Positions 16,612 to 25,616 are shown, counted from the first letter of the stretch. The stretch: 64,000 nt of DNA from an uncultured Thermoguttaceae bacterium (GCA_937951625.1 CALFBP010000014.1:1-64000); one strand, 5' to 3'. The notes: a model not told the origin generated them from the letters alone. Numbers and translations: made by a program.

Positions 16612-18020
16612 GTCTTTGGAAGATCGCCTGGCGAAGCATCCAACAACGGGCGTTGGCCTCGGCGCTGACCGCCTTTTCGATGGCCCTGGGCGTCGCGCTG
16701 GTGGTCGCGGTCATCGTGATCCACGGCGTGATCGATCAGTCCTTCCGCCGCGGGGCCCAAGGCTACGACCTGATCGTGGGCGCTAAGGGAAGCCCGCTGG
16801 AACTGGTCCTTGCGGCTGTTTATCACCTCGGCCGCGTCCCGGCCAACATGTCGTACGACGCCTACGATGAACTCGTCAACGGGCAGTTCGCCGCGGACAT
16901 CGAGGTCGCCATTCCGATCTGTTTGGGCGACAATTTCAAGGGATTCCGCGTGATCGGCACGACGCCCGACATGTTCGCGCGCCTGGAGTACCTCGGGGGA
17001 CGCAAGTACGAGTTCGCCGAGGGACGCAACTTCGACGATGTGGCGCCGCGCGAGGCCGTGATCGGCGCCACGGCGGCGCGCAAGACGGGTCTCAAGGTGG
17101 GCGACACGTTCAGGCCCGTCCACGGCTCGGCAGCTACCCGCGGCGAGGAGCACGAACCGTTCGAGATCGTGGGCGTGCTGGCGCCGACGGGCACCCCCAA
17201 CGATCGGGCCATTTTCGTGAACATCGAGGGGTTCTACCAGATGCATACGAAATCGCCGGAGGAACCCGATCGGGCCCTGCCGGCGATGAAAGCCGAGACA
17301 AAGCCCAAGTCGCAGGCCGCCGATCCCCAGTCCAAGGAACAGGACGAAAACGTTCCTGAAAAGGGTGAGTCTGCGGCAGGGAAGTCGGAAGACGAGCCGG
17401 GCGAGAAGCAAGAGTCCCACGCCGAGCACAAGCACCACCACGAGGGTATCCCCGATGAGCATAAGGAAATCACTGCGGTGCTGGTGGTTTTGAATCCAAA
17501 GATTCCCCCACCACGCCAAATCGCACTACCCAAGCTCATTTCCAAACAGTTGGATGTCCAGGCGGTTGCCCCGGCCGAGCAGATCGACAATATGCTTCGG
17601 GGGATCGTGGGCAACGTGCAGCTCGTGTTGCTGATTCTGGCGGTGATGATCGTCGTCGTGGCGGGTATCGGCATCATGGTGAGCATTTACAATTCGATGA
17701 GCGATCGGCGGCACGAGATCGCCATCATTCGGGCCTTGGGGGCCCGACGCACGACGATCATGGTGGTGGTGCTGTTGGAGTCGATCCTTTTGGCCTTGGG
17801 AGGGGGCGCCGCCGGACTAGTGCTAGGGCACGGCCTGACCGGCGTGCTGTCGCCGATCATTGCCGACCAGACCGGTGTTTCCGTCAATCCCTTCCAATTC
17901 CAATTGAGCGAATTGATCTTGATTCCTGGGCTGATCGTGTTGGCGACGGCCGTGGGCTACTTGCCCGCCGTCGTGGCCTATCGGACCGACGTGGCCCAAT
18001 CCTTGATTGCATCCCCTTAG
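16608..18020 (+). CDS. FtsX/MacB-type ABC permease with His-rich periplasmic insert
   Basis: The membrane subunit of a mechanotransmission-type ABC system, 470 residues. It has one N-terminal membrane helix (about 15-42), a large periplasmic MacB-like domain and three C-terminal helices (about 338-360, 385-408, 433-455) of the FtsX domain. Between residues 215 and 290 lies a highly charged low-complexity insert that ends in a histidine cluster, H-A-E-H-K-H-H-H-E-G-I-P-D-E-H at 271-285. The cluster looks able to bind divalent metals such as zinc. Together with the DUF3299-like protein downstream it suggests metal-linked work in the envelope; this is inference. Confidence 0.85.
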   Translation: MSLWKIAWRSIQQRALASALTAFSMALGVALVVAVIVIHGVIDQSFRRGAQGYDLIVGAKGSPLELVLAAVYHLGRVPANMSYDAYDELVNGQFAADIEVAIPICLGDNFKGFRVIGTTPDMFARLEYLGGRKYEFAEGRNFDDVAPREAVIGATAARKTGLKVGDTFRPVHGSAATRGEEHEPFEIVGVLAPTGTPNDRAIFVNIEGFYQMHTKSPEEPDRALPAMKAETKPKSQAADPQSKEQDENVPEKGESAAGKSEDEPGEKQESHAEHKHHHEGIPDEHKEITAVLVVLNPKIPPPRQIALPKLISKQLDVQAVAPAEQIDNMLRGIVGNVQLVLLILAVMIVVVAGIGIMVSIYNSMSDRRHEIAIIRALGARRTTIMVVVLLESILLALGGGAAGLVLGHGLTGVLSPIIADQTGVSVNPFQFQLSELILIPGLIVLATAVGYLPAVVAYRTDVAQSLIASP

Positions 18021-18026
18021 CGAGCT

Positions 18027-18734
18027 ATGCCGAAACCGTCGCAATTCTCCAGCCAACGTGTCGCGATCCTAAGCGACGATTCAGTGCAAATGCGTCAGAC
18101 GGTGGAGACGTCCTACCGGGCGCTCAGCGGTCTGGCGGTGACCAGCGTGCTTTTCGGCTGTTTGTCGGTCTTGACCTTCTTGGACTGGTCGTTGGCCTTC
18201 TTGCCGGTGGTGGCGATCGTGTTGGGGTGGATCGCATTGCGGCGAATCCGCCGCAATCCCACGGAAAGCTTGGGCGAGCATTGGGCGATGGCGGGAATCG
18301 GATTGGCAGCGTTGTTCTGGATTGCCGGGTACGGTTGGCTTGCCTACGGCTATTTCCACCAGGTGCCCGAGGGTTACCTGTTGATCTCTTTCAAGAGCCT
18401 GCAACCCGATCCCAACCGGCCCGACCAACGCGTCTCGGAAGAGGCGGAAATGCTCGACAAACGCAAAGTTTTCATCTGGGGCTGGATGTATCCCGGGCGC
18501 CAACGTTCGGGCATCAAGGAATTCCTGCTCATTGATGATCCCGGCACCTGCAACTTTTGTGCTGCTCAGCCCCGGCCCACACAAGTCATCCGCGTCAAAC
18601 TCATGAATAACCTCAAGATCGACTTCACCACCCGCCAAATCGGCGTGGGAGGCGAGTTGACCGTGTACCGCGATCCGATGGACGAGGCCTCGGGTGGGGT
18701 TTTGTATCAGATCGAGGCCGATTGTTTGCGTTGA
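18027..18734 (+). CDS. DUF4190-like membrane protein with DUF3299-like C-terminal domain
   Basis: A 235-residue protein with an N-terminal two-helix membrane module (about 33-105) that resembles DUF4190. Its C-terminal domain (about 110-235) has the DUF3299 pattern: G-W-M-Y-P-G near 153-158, K-E-F-L-L-I-D-D-P-G-T-C-N-F-C near 164-178 and Q-V-I-R-V-K-L. DUF3299 proteins in other bacteria are found beside FtsX-type ABC transporters, which matches this operon. It starts six bases after the permease gene. An internal ATG at 18087 is an alternative start. The function is unknown. Confidence 0.7.
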   Translation: MPKPSQFSSQRVAILSDDSVQMRQTVETSYRALSGLAVTSVLFGCLSVLTFLDWSLAFLPVVAIVLGWIALRRIRRNPTESLGEHWAMAGIGLAALFWIAGYGWLAYGYFHQVPEGYLLISFKSLQPDPNRPDQRVSEEAEMLDKRKVFIWGWMYPGRQRSGIKEFLLIDDPGTCNFCAAQPRPTQVIRVKLMNNLKIDFTTRQIGVGGELTVYRDPMDEASGGVLYQIEADCLR

Positions 18735-18782
18735 TCCGCAACCATCTTCCCGCGGCGGCATCCCCACGAAGAGAGTCTCATT

Positions 18783-18802
18783 TTCGCGGGCTTCGCCGCG
18801 AA
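18783..18802 (+). terminator. Hairpin after the ABC operon
   Basis: Perfect seven-base arms TTCGCGG and CCGCGAA with a six-base loop, 49 bases after the last gene of the ABC operon. No T-run follows, so it is a weak terminator candidate or simply an RNA stem. Confidence 0.3.
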
Positions 18803-18995
18803 CCGCGGGATAGCCGTCCGGCAAGCTCTTCGGTCTGAACAGCGCGTGGGCGGCATGCGACCTACCATGCTATGGATCTTTCCCATTGGGGCCTGCGGCC
18901 GGGCGGGCCCAAACGTCGTGGGGTTCGTGCTTTCGCACTCCGCACCGAGCCGATATACTGAGAAAGTCTCAGATTTGCCTTCATGGTGTCGAGGA

Positions 18996-19835
18996 ATGCC
19001 AAGATATATCGTGCGTTACGGGGCCATGCGCCTGGTGGGCAAATTTGCCCCTTCCGGGGAGCAAGCGTTCCGACGGGGCACGCATGTCATTATTCGGACG
19101 GATCGAGGATTGGAGGCGGGCCTGATCTTGTGCGAAGCCCGCCCGCCCCAACAAGAGGAACCTCCCGCCCTTCAAGGGCAGATCCTCCGGGCCATGACGC
19201 CTGAAGATGCCCGGGAACTGGTGAGAATCCACGAACAGGAACGCTCGGAATATGGTGTTTGCCTCCGCTCGATCGCCAAGTTGGGCCTGGACATGCGCCT
19301 GGTGCATGTCGAGCACCTCTTCGGCGGAGAGCGGATCATCGTCTATTATCTCGCAGAGGGGCGCGTCGATTTCCGTGAGCTAGTCAAGCTCCTGGCCAGC
19401 GAGTTTCAGACCCGGATCGAGATGCGGCAAATCGGCGTGCGCGACGAGGCCAAGCTCCTGGCCGACTACGGCGATTGCGGCAAGCCGGTGTGCTGCAATA
19501 CGCACCTGATCGAGATCCCTCCGGTTTCCATGAAAATGGCGAAGCTTCAGAAGGCGACGCTCGATCCGACAAAGATTTCCGGACGTTGCGGCCGGCTCAA
19601 GTGCTGCCTGCGTTACGAGTACGACATGTATGAAAAGATGCTGAAGGAGTTGCCTCCGTTGGGCTCGCGGGTGACGATTCGCGAAGGGCCCGCCCGAGTG
19701 ATCGGACACGAGATCTTGGCCGGCCAACTCCTCGTCGAGACCGACGACCGCCGTCGCCGCCTTGTGCCGGCGGTGGAAGTGTCCCCTCTTGAGTTATCAA
19801 CTCCGAGTGAGACACCGGATCCCGATACCCCATGA
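18996..19835 (+). CDS. PSP1-domain protein (RicT/YaaT-like)
   Basis: A cytoplasmic protein of the PSP1 family; in Bacillus the relative RicT forms an Fe-S complex with RicA and RicF that influences RNA processing. The 279 residues contain the family's conserved cysteines, D-C-G-K-P-V-C-C-N near 161-169 and G-R-C-G-R-L-K-C-C-L-R-Y-E near 196-208, likely cluster ligands. The frame is open upstream, and the ATG at 18996 gives the usual N-terminus. The Shine-Dalgarno-like GAGG lies very close to it, so a TTG at 18975 is possible. The stop overlaps the next gene by four bases. Confidence 0.85.
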   Translation: MPRYIVRYGAMRLVGKFAPSGEQAFRRGTHVIIRTDRGLEAGLILCEARPPQQEEPPALQGQILRAMTPEDARELVRIHEQERSEYGVCLRSIAKLGLDMRLVHVEHLFGGERIIVYYLAEGRVDFRELVKLLASEFQTRIEMRQIGVRDEAKLLADYGDCGKPVCCNTHLIEIPPVSMKMAKLQKATLDPTKISGRCGRLKCCLRYEYDMYEKMLKELPPLGSRVTIREGPARVIGHEILAGQLLVETDDRRRRLVPAVEVSPLELSTPSETPDPDTP

Positions 19836-20266
19836 GCGACCCCTTGAAATCCTTTCACGAGTTACTCCGCCGTGATCGACGCTATCGGCCCGAGGCCTAT
19901 CAGTTCATTTGGGAAGCCCTTCATTTCGCCCAAGAAGAGCTGAAGATGGGCAAACCGCGGCCAAGCGAGGGATCGGCCGGCGAAGGCGCGGACGCTCAAA
20001 CCAAGCTCGAACGCCATGTCACGGGCCAAGAACTTTGCGAAGCGGCCCGGCAGTATGCCCTTCGTCAATTCGGCATGTTGGCCAAGACCGTGCTCAATTC
20101 GTGGGGCATCACCAGCACCAGCGACTTCGGTGAAATCGTGTTCAATCTGATCGGCATCGGGCACATGCGCAAGACGCCGGAAGACCGCCGCGAGGACTTC
20201 GACAACGTCTACGACTTCGACGAGGCCATCGAGGGCCAGTTCCGCATCACCTGGCCGGAGTCCTAA
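19832..20266 (+). CDS. Minf_1886-family conserved protein
   Basis: A 144-residue protein of a family conserved in Planctomycetes and Verrucomicrobia, with no known biochemical role. Recognisable segments are Y-x-P-E-A-Y-x-F-I-x-E-A-L near residues 17-30, G-x-E-L-C-E-A-A-R-x-Y-A near 66-77 and V-L-N-S-W-G-I near 87-93. A short charged insert lies at about 41-60. The start overlaps the PSP1 gene as ATGA, so the two proteins are co-translated and may act together. Confidence 0.8.
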   Translation: MSDPLKSFHELLRRDRRYRPEAYQFIWEALHFAQEELKMGKPRPSEGSAGEGADAQTKLERHVTGQELCEAARQYALRQFGMLAKTVLNSWGITSTSDFGEIVFNLIGIGHMRKTPEDRREDFDNVYDFDEAIEGQFRITWPES

Positions 20267-20282
20267 AAATCGTATTCTCAGT

Positions 20283-20299
20283 TCCGCGTCTGCCGCGGA
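20283..20299. terminator. Possible bidirectional terminator hairpin
   Basis: Perfect six-base arms TCCGCG and CGCGGA around a five-base loop, between the convergent Minf_1886 and YeeE/YedE genes. The position suits a shared terminator. There is no strong T-run on either side. Confidence 0.3.
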
Positions 20300-20329
20300 G
20301 CGGACGAGGGACGGTCAGCAACGTGGTCC

Positions 20330-21610
20330 TCAGCCGCACCCCCCGCCCACGACGCGCCGGGCCATAGGGGCCTTGACCTTGGCGGAAAACGATCGAGCGG
20401 AGGCCACCGTCAAAGGTGGTCGGGAGACATCAAAGCGGTCGCCGAGCGCCGCGGCAAAGCGATGGGCCAATCGGTCTCTACCCAAGGAAGGGATTTCGGG
20501 CCCCGGCACGTCGCCTCGCTCCGCTTGATAAAGATCCAACCAGCGGTTCACGCCGCCGGCCAGCACGTACACACGGCTGCGATCCGTAACCGGGATTTCC
20601 GGCCTCGGGTTCAAAAGGACTGCCAGTCGCTTCCACGCCTCGTGGGCGCCCGCCTCGTCGTTCGACATGACGACCACCACGGCGTTGGACGGGACCCCCG
20701 CAGCCCAACGCGGCGTGAAATCGTCCAATTCCACACGCCGGGCATCCAGCAGGTGAAACACGTTGAAATCGCTTTCCGGGCGGACGTCGAGCAGCACGAG
20801 CGGCATTTGGTTGCCGTGCATCAAGGTCAACAGTTCGGCTGGGTCGACATGCACCGCGCGACTATGGAGTGAGGCCTCCAGACCCGCTTCGGCCCAACGG
20901 ATCTTTCTTTCTAGCGACGGCTGCCCCACAACCCAGGTCATTCCGGCCAGTCCCATAGCGGCCCCCACAGCCGCCCAACGCCAGCGTCGTTCAGAGGGAT
21001 TTTTCAAAGGAGCGGGTCCCGGGTCGTCGAGGGACGACGAGCGGGCGAACTTACGTTCCAACATTTCAGCGAAGGCGAAGGCCCCGACGGCCATGGCAAC
21101 CACCCCCAAGACCACCGAGCCTGCATCCGCTCCCAACAGGTCAGCCAAGGTCATACGGTCCAAGTAACCCGCCGTGTGGTAAAACGACCAAAATCGCGGC
21201 ACCGTTTCGGCGAAGGCCAGCAAGCCCACCGATACGCCCGCCACGAAGGCCATCCCATCGAGTTTCCCTGTGGCCGCCGCCACGAGCGAGGTGCCAGGAC
21301 AGTATCCCCCGATGATGAACCCCACGCCTAATAGCAGGCCGCCGATAATGGCGGGTCCGAGGTACGTGGGCGGAACGGCTACCCGATCGAAATCCAGCCA
21401 GCCCAAAGCCGAGCTGAAAAACACCAAGAGCATGGCGGTCACGATCGCCGTGAACATGACTTTGAGCACCCGCATGTTATGCAGATAGAACTGCGCAGCC
21501 AGATTCAAGGCATTGCCGAAACCCGCCCGTTCCAAGACGAAGCCGAACCCGAAGCCGATCACCAGGGTGACGGCGAACTCGACAGCCGGCGAGAAGCTCC
21601 AAGGGGCCAT
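20330..21610 (-). CDS. YeeE/YedE sulfur transporter half with degenerate rhodanese domain
   Basis: A membrane protein of 426 residues that probably takes up thiosulfate or another reduced sulfur species. The N-terminal ~210 residues have six or so hydrophobic helices with the conserved G-G-Y-C-P-G-T-S-L (about 101-109), whose cysteine is functional in YeeE. After one more helix (about 212-230), a rhodanese-like domain spans residues ~260-370. The catalytic loop there reads M-S-N-D-E-A-G and lacks the cysteine, so sulfurtransfer activity is unlikely. It follows the other transporter half by 20 bases, as the last gene of the operon. Confidence 0.82.
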   Translation of the reverse strand: MAPWSFSPAVEFAVTLVIGFGFGFVLERAGFGNALNLAAQFYLHNMRVLKVMFTAIVTAMLLVFFSSALGWLDFDRVAVPPTYLGPAIIGGLLLGVGFIIGGYCPGTSLVAAATGKLDGMAFVAGVSVGLLAFAETVPRFWSFYHTAGYLDRMTLADLLGADAGSVVLGVVAMAVGAFAFAEMLERKFARSSSLDDPGPAPLKNPSERRWRWAAVGAAMGLAGMTWVVGQPSLERKIRWAEAGLEASLHSRAVHVDPAELLTLMHGNQMPLVLLDVRPESDFNVFHLLDARRVELDDFTPRWAAGVPSNAVVVVMSNDEAGAHEAWKRLAVLLNPRPEIPVTDRSRVYVLAGGVNRWLDLYQAERGDVPGPEIPSLGRDRLAHRFAAALGDRFDVSRPPLTVASARSFSAKVKAPMARRVVGGGCG

Positions 21611-21630
21611 GGTGGCGGTCTCCTATCGAA

Positions 21631-22155
21631 TCAGTTCCAGAGCCTACGGAGCGGATAAGCCAGGGCGTATCCTCCGGCAAACACCATCATCATGAAAACC
21701 CAACTGCCCACGGCGAGCACCGCCCCGCCAGAAAGGGCCTGTCCCGAGGTGCAACCGCGGGCCAACCCAGCGCCGTAGCCCATGAACGCGCCGCCCAGGA
21801 GGGCCAGTCCCCAACGGAGGCGAGGGGAAACGGCTGGTCCTCGAAAGGTCTCCAGCTTCATGCGGCCAGCCAGCCAACCGGAGGTCGCCCCGCCCACCAC
21901 CGCGCCGAGAATCATCCACACGATGCGATGTTGCAGGGCTTGGTTTTCGCCGCCGGCCATGGGAGCGAGGTAGGGGTTGCGGTCCACGCGTTGGGGCGTA
22001 ACCTGCCGCTCGCAAAAGGCGACGATGCGGGCCAATCCGCCCGAGGCCCCAAGGCCGCTGCCTGTCGCGAAAATCGACGCAAACAGGACCAAGCCCAAGA
22101 CCACGCCCGCCGCGTAAGGGTTCCAATAGCCAGAAGTCTTTTCGCTGGGATTCAT
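21631..22155 (-). CDS. YeeE/YedE sulfur transporter half
   Basis: The second half-transporter, 174 residues with four to five hydrophobic helices and the conserved cysteine in A-R-G-C-T-S-G-Q-A-L-S-G near residues 136-147. The reading frame extends upstream, but the ATG at 22155 is preceded by GGAGGT and starts one base after the cytochrome b stop, so the genes are tightly coupled. Split YeeE/YedE pairs such as PmpA/PmpB act as heteromers in other bacteria; that this pair does so is inference. Confidence 0.82.
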   Translation of the reverse strand: MNPSEKTSGYWNPYAAGVVLGLVLFASIFATGSGLGASGGLARIVAFCERQVTPQRVDRNPYLAPMAGGENQALQHRIVWMILGAVVGGATSGWLAGRMKLETFRGPAVSPRLRWGLALLGGAFMGYGAGLARGCTSGQALSGGAVLAVGSWVFMMMVFAGGYALAYPLRRLWN

Positions 22156-22156
22156 C

Positions 22157-22864
22157 TCATACCTCCGAAACGCCAACGGAGAGGCCCTCCCGGCCCGACG
22201 TGGAGCCCTCCTCGGAGCCTGCCTCCCGGCCCACCTCGCCATCTGGCGTGCTTTCCACCGAGTACCCCACGACCATGGTCCTCAAGTACGCCAGCGGCGT
22301 GGGGCCTGTCGTCGTCAAATACACGTGCATCACGAGGAACGCGGCAAACAACCACGCCCCAAGGGTGTGTACCGCGGCCAGGACCGGCAAACCGCCCAAC
22401 CAGTCCACCGAACCCTTCCACGCCTGCCCACTGAACATCAATAAGCCCGTGGCAATTTGCAGCGGTAACAAAACATTAAGAATCGCCAAGTACGTCGCCT
22501 GTTGCAGCGGGTTCAAACGGTGCTCCGGATCGCGTTGCTCCGGATGAGACTCGGCGTGGAAAATGCCGCGCAGATAATACTCGGCCACGCGGGCAGTGCG
22601 GGCGAAGAAGTGGTCTGGATCGGGAAACAACTGACGGATGGCTCCGGACGTCGCGTAGTAGAACAACCCCAAAAACGCGTGGACCGACAACAAAATCCCC
22701 AACGTATTATGAATGACGATCATCCACGCGAAAGGCACGCTCAAGCTCAAGGAAGGCCAGTGGATTGCCGCCCCAGAAAGCAACAAGGCCCCAATCCCAG
22801 CCGCCTGGAGCCAGTGCCAGATGCGTTCATGAATCGTGTAGATCATTCGTCGTTGCTCGTGCAT
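22157..22864 (-). CDS. b-type cytochrome membrane subunit (b561 / formate- or thiosulfate-reductase type)
   Basis: A di-heme membrane cytochrome of 235 residues that would pass electrons between the quinone pool and the multiheme cytochrome encoded upstream. Four hydrophobic helices carry histidines in the expected places: H-E-R-I-W-H-W near 11-17, I-H-N-T-L-G-I-L-L-S-V-H-A-F near 50-63, A-V-H-T-L-G near 167-172 and L-V-M-H-V-Y near 179-184. The ATG at 22864 was chosen over an upstream in-frame start because it gives the family's N-terminus. The C-terminal ~25 residues are low-complexity and charged. Confidence 0.82.
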   Translation of the reverse strand: MHEQRRMIYTIHERIWHWLQAAGIGALLLSGAAIHWPSLSLSVPFAWMIVIHNTLGILLSVHAFLGLFYYATSGAIRQLFPDPDHFFARTARVAEYYLRGIFHAESHPEQRDPEHRLNPLQQATYLAILNVLLPLQIATGLLMFSGQAWKGSVDWLGGLPVLAAVHTLGAWLFAAFLVMHVYLTTTGPTPLAYLRTMVVGYSVESTPDGEVGREAGSEEGSTSGREGLSVGVSEV

Positions 22865-22951
22865 GTTCGTACCCTTGCGGTTGCCCCAAGCGTTTTTGGC
22901 AATGCCTTGCTTCCCCAAGCCCGACGACAGCGACCTCACCGGACGGCGTTT

Positions 22952-25498
22952 TCAATAACGGCGGCCTCGCCGACGTGCGACCCACGCCCGCAAGCTGGCG
23001 TGGATGCCTGCCGTAACCATTACGCTCCCCAAAATCGCCGCACCCAGAGTGTCAACCCATAGCCATCGGCTATAGCCGAACACGTAGGCCCCGGCGCTGG
23101 CCGGATCGGAGAGGATCGAGTCGGGGGAATGGCAGGCCTCGCAACTTCGTAAGGCGGTCCGTTTCGGTCCGACGCCGTGGTGCAGCGGCGACCGCTCCGT
23201 GGACGTCGTCAACTCGGGATTCACCAGGCCGACGGCGATCAAGCGCCGTCGAGCAACGTCAATTTTCTCGGGCGAATCCAGAACCAGTTCGGTTGCCGAT
23301 AAGGCCCCGTCGCCATCTTCGTCCAACGCCTTGAGGATGTCGGGGTGATGGTTCGGCCCTTCCAAAAAGGCCTTTCGAAGCACTTCGTGGGGCACGGCCC
23401 GGGCTTGATCCGCCCCCCCGCCTTCCCCCGAAGCTTCCGTCCAAAACACCGATACCACCTCGTTGGTGGGGGCGAAACGTGTGCGGCCACCCGCCACAGG
23501 CCGGGGAAGCATCTGCGGACGAAAACCGGTGATTCGAACAAGCGGGTCGCGAGGGTCGCCGTCCAAACCTTTCCACTCCGCTTGAGGCTCGCCTCGGGCG
23601 TCGAGCATCGTCCAGTCTACCTTGCGGAGGGCGGGAGCATGGACCTCGGCAATGTGGCACGTCTCGCACGCCACTTTCGCGAAATGGGCCTCACGGTAAG
23701 GCAGCCACTCGTGGGCCGTCTCGGCACGGTGGCAGTCTTCGCACCGCCACGTCCGATCCCTCGAGCGAATGCTCCCCATCGCGTGCCGCCGGGCGGCCTC
23801 AAGCGAGACCCGCAGCGTAGTCACGGTCGCGCCCGGATGATCCATCGTCGGATGACAGCTCGAACAGTCCATCAAGCGTTGGGCATGGACGTCCCAGGGC
23901 CGACTCAAAGAGGACTTGTCCTTCAAATTCAAAGCCGAATCTGAAATCCGCTGTGGCGAAAAGACCATCCCAGTTTCGGCTCCAGGCCACGCCACGGCCG
24001 AAAGGGTAAGCTTCAACGGCTCCGCCGCGACTTCTCCCTCGGACGGCCTTCCGATTCGCACGACGCGGAAACGATCGGCCCCGCTCCAAGTATCGGGTCG
24101 GAAGGCGGGGTCGCGGGGGTAGCCGAGACGCTGCCAATCCAGCACCCCGTTTGGCGAATGGCAGTCGCGGCACTGCAAGGCCTTGTCGGCCGACTGCACC
24201 ATGTGCGACAACGGCCAATACATGGCCGTCTCAACAAAACCATATTCGCCGCTGTACGGCAGCCCTGTGGCTTGGGAACCCAAACGGCACGCCTTGTCCC
24301 AGTCGAATTCCGTCCAATAGCCGCCTTTGCCCCAGGTTTGCGGAGTCAGCAGGTACTTGAACTTCACGTCGTAAATCTGCTTGCCACGATGGACCTTGAA
24401 GGGCCAGATTTTGGCCTTCGGGTCCCGAGGGCCGCCCAAGGGACGATTAATCAGCACGACACTGGACGGATCGATCTGCTCCCCCGTCAAATACCGCTCG
24501 CCCGTCCCATTGTACCAGTAGTATTCCGGCCGGGCGTTTTTCGCGAATCGGAAGCTTCCCTTTCCTTTCAAATACACATAAGGGTCCTCGGGACGGCCGT
24601 CTTGGCCCGCCTCGGACCAATCCCAATACATCTTGGTCGGTGAGTCGATGGCCATGCGCGGGATATGGCAGGTCTGACAGGCCACCGCTTGCGTGTGGGC
24701 GTCCAGTCGGGCATCGCCGTGAGGTTGCTCGCGGTGGCAATCGGTACATTCGACGCGCAGCACCGTATCGTAAGGCGATCCCATTCGGGTTCCCGAGATG
24801 TCGTGTTTCACCGTTCGGTGACAATCGACGCAGTGCAGATTCTCGCGGCCCATGTGGACGTCAAGCCGCGGCGGGGGGAAAAACATCGAGCTGTCCATGT
24901 CGCCATGTTTGACCGCGTCGCCACCGCCGCCCTTGAAGTGGCACTCACCACAGTTTTTCCGCGTCGGACGCCCGACGCTCCTGGCGACTGCCAACAAATC
25001 TACTCCATTTTCGGGGTATCCAGCAAGCCCCTTTTGGTAGTTGCCCGTCTGCTCGTGGCAAACCAGACAGTCGACGTTCTCAGAGTTGCCGAAGTCGAAT
25101 GCGTTGTCTTTCCACCCGTAACCGGCGTGACAGGAGGCGCATTTCTGGATGTTCGGGCCCGCATGGATGCAAAAGTTGTTGATCAAGTTCTTTTTGCCCA
25201 CGGCAATCAGTTCCTGGGATGCTGGCGCCCGCACCTTCAGCCCCGCCCAGGTCCAGTGACCCGTTCGCATCACGTCTTCCGCGGCCTTGGGATGACAGGA
25301 AAGGCAAGCGCGGGTCACCGACGGGCCGTCAAGAAAAGGGCCCTTCAACAAGTTGGAGTGGTCCACATGGCCCGCAGGCCGTGGCACATTTTTCCGCGGT
25401 GCGTCCTTTTTTTCCGAAGCAAAGCCCGAATTGGGCCGCACGCCGCCCACGACTACGAAACAAATCAGTCCTGCAATCGGCCAACGAGCCTTGCGCAT
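22952..25498 (-). CDS. Membrane-anchored dodecaheme c-type cytochrome, octaheme tetrathionate reductase-like
   Basis: A periplasmic multiheme cytochrome of 848 residues with a signal peptide. Twelve C-x-x-C-H sites lie at about 65, 120, 144, 183, 223, 251, 274, 443, 545, 586, 611 and 786. The first eight, with the D-C-L-V-C-H-E-Q-T-G-N-Y segment near 143-154, match the layout of octaheme tetrathionate reductases, which reduce tetrathionate, nitrite or hydroxylamine. The added C-terminal region carries four more hemes and a canonical EF-hand loop (D726-x-D728-x-D730-G ... E737). It ends in a membrane helix (about 815-838) with a basic tail. It heads the operon with cytochrome b and the sulfur transporters. 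The substrate is inferred from context. Confidence 0.82.
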   Translation of the reverse strand: MRKARWPIAGLICFVVVGGVRPNSGFASEKKDAPRKNVPRPAGHVDHSNLLKGPFLDGPSVTRACLSCHPKAAEDVMRTGHWTWAGLKVRAPASQELIAVGKKNLINNFCIHAGPNIQKCASCHAGYGWKDNAFDFGNSENVDCLVCHEQTGNYQKGLAGYPENGVDLLAVARSVGRPTRKNCGECHFKGGGGDAVKHGDMDSSMFFPPPRLDVHMGRENLHCVDCHRTVKHDISGTRMGSPYDTVLRVECTDCHREQPHGDARLDAHTQAVACQTCHIPRMAIDSPTKMYWDWSEAGQDGRPEDPYVYLKGKGSFRFAKNARPEYYWYNGTGERYLTGEQIDPSSVVLINRPLGGPRDPKAKIWPFKVHRGKQIYDVKFKYLLTPQTWGKGGYWTEFDWDKACRLGSQATGLPYSGEYGFVETAMYWPLSHMVQSADKALQCRDCHSPNGVLDWQRLGYPRDPAFRPDTWSGADRFRVVRIGRPSEGEVAAEPLKLTLSAVAWPGAETGMVFSPQRISDSALNLKDKSSLSRPWDVHAQRLMDCSSCHPTMDHPGATVTTLRVSLEAARRHAMGSIRSRDRTWRCEDCHRAETAHEWLPYREAHFAKVACETCHIAEVHAPALRKVDWTMLDARGEPQAEWKGLDGDPRDPLVRITGFRPQMLPRPVAGGRTRFAPTNEVVSVFWTEASGEGGGADQARAVPHEVLRKAFLEGPNHHPDILKALDEDGDGALSATELVLDSPEKIDVARRRLIAVGLVNPELTTSTERSPLHHGVGPKRTALRSCEACHSPDSILSDPASAGAYVFGYSRWLWVDTLGAAILGSVMVTAGIHASLRAWVARRRGRRY

Positions 25499-25616
25499 GG
25501 TGGGTCCCCCGATCCTAACCCGCGCATCACAACGGACACAAACGCATCCCATATAATTCGGATGCGCCGCCGTCGCGTTGGTTACGCAAAAACAGAGGGG
25601 CGGGGGAGGTAATGAA

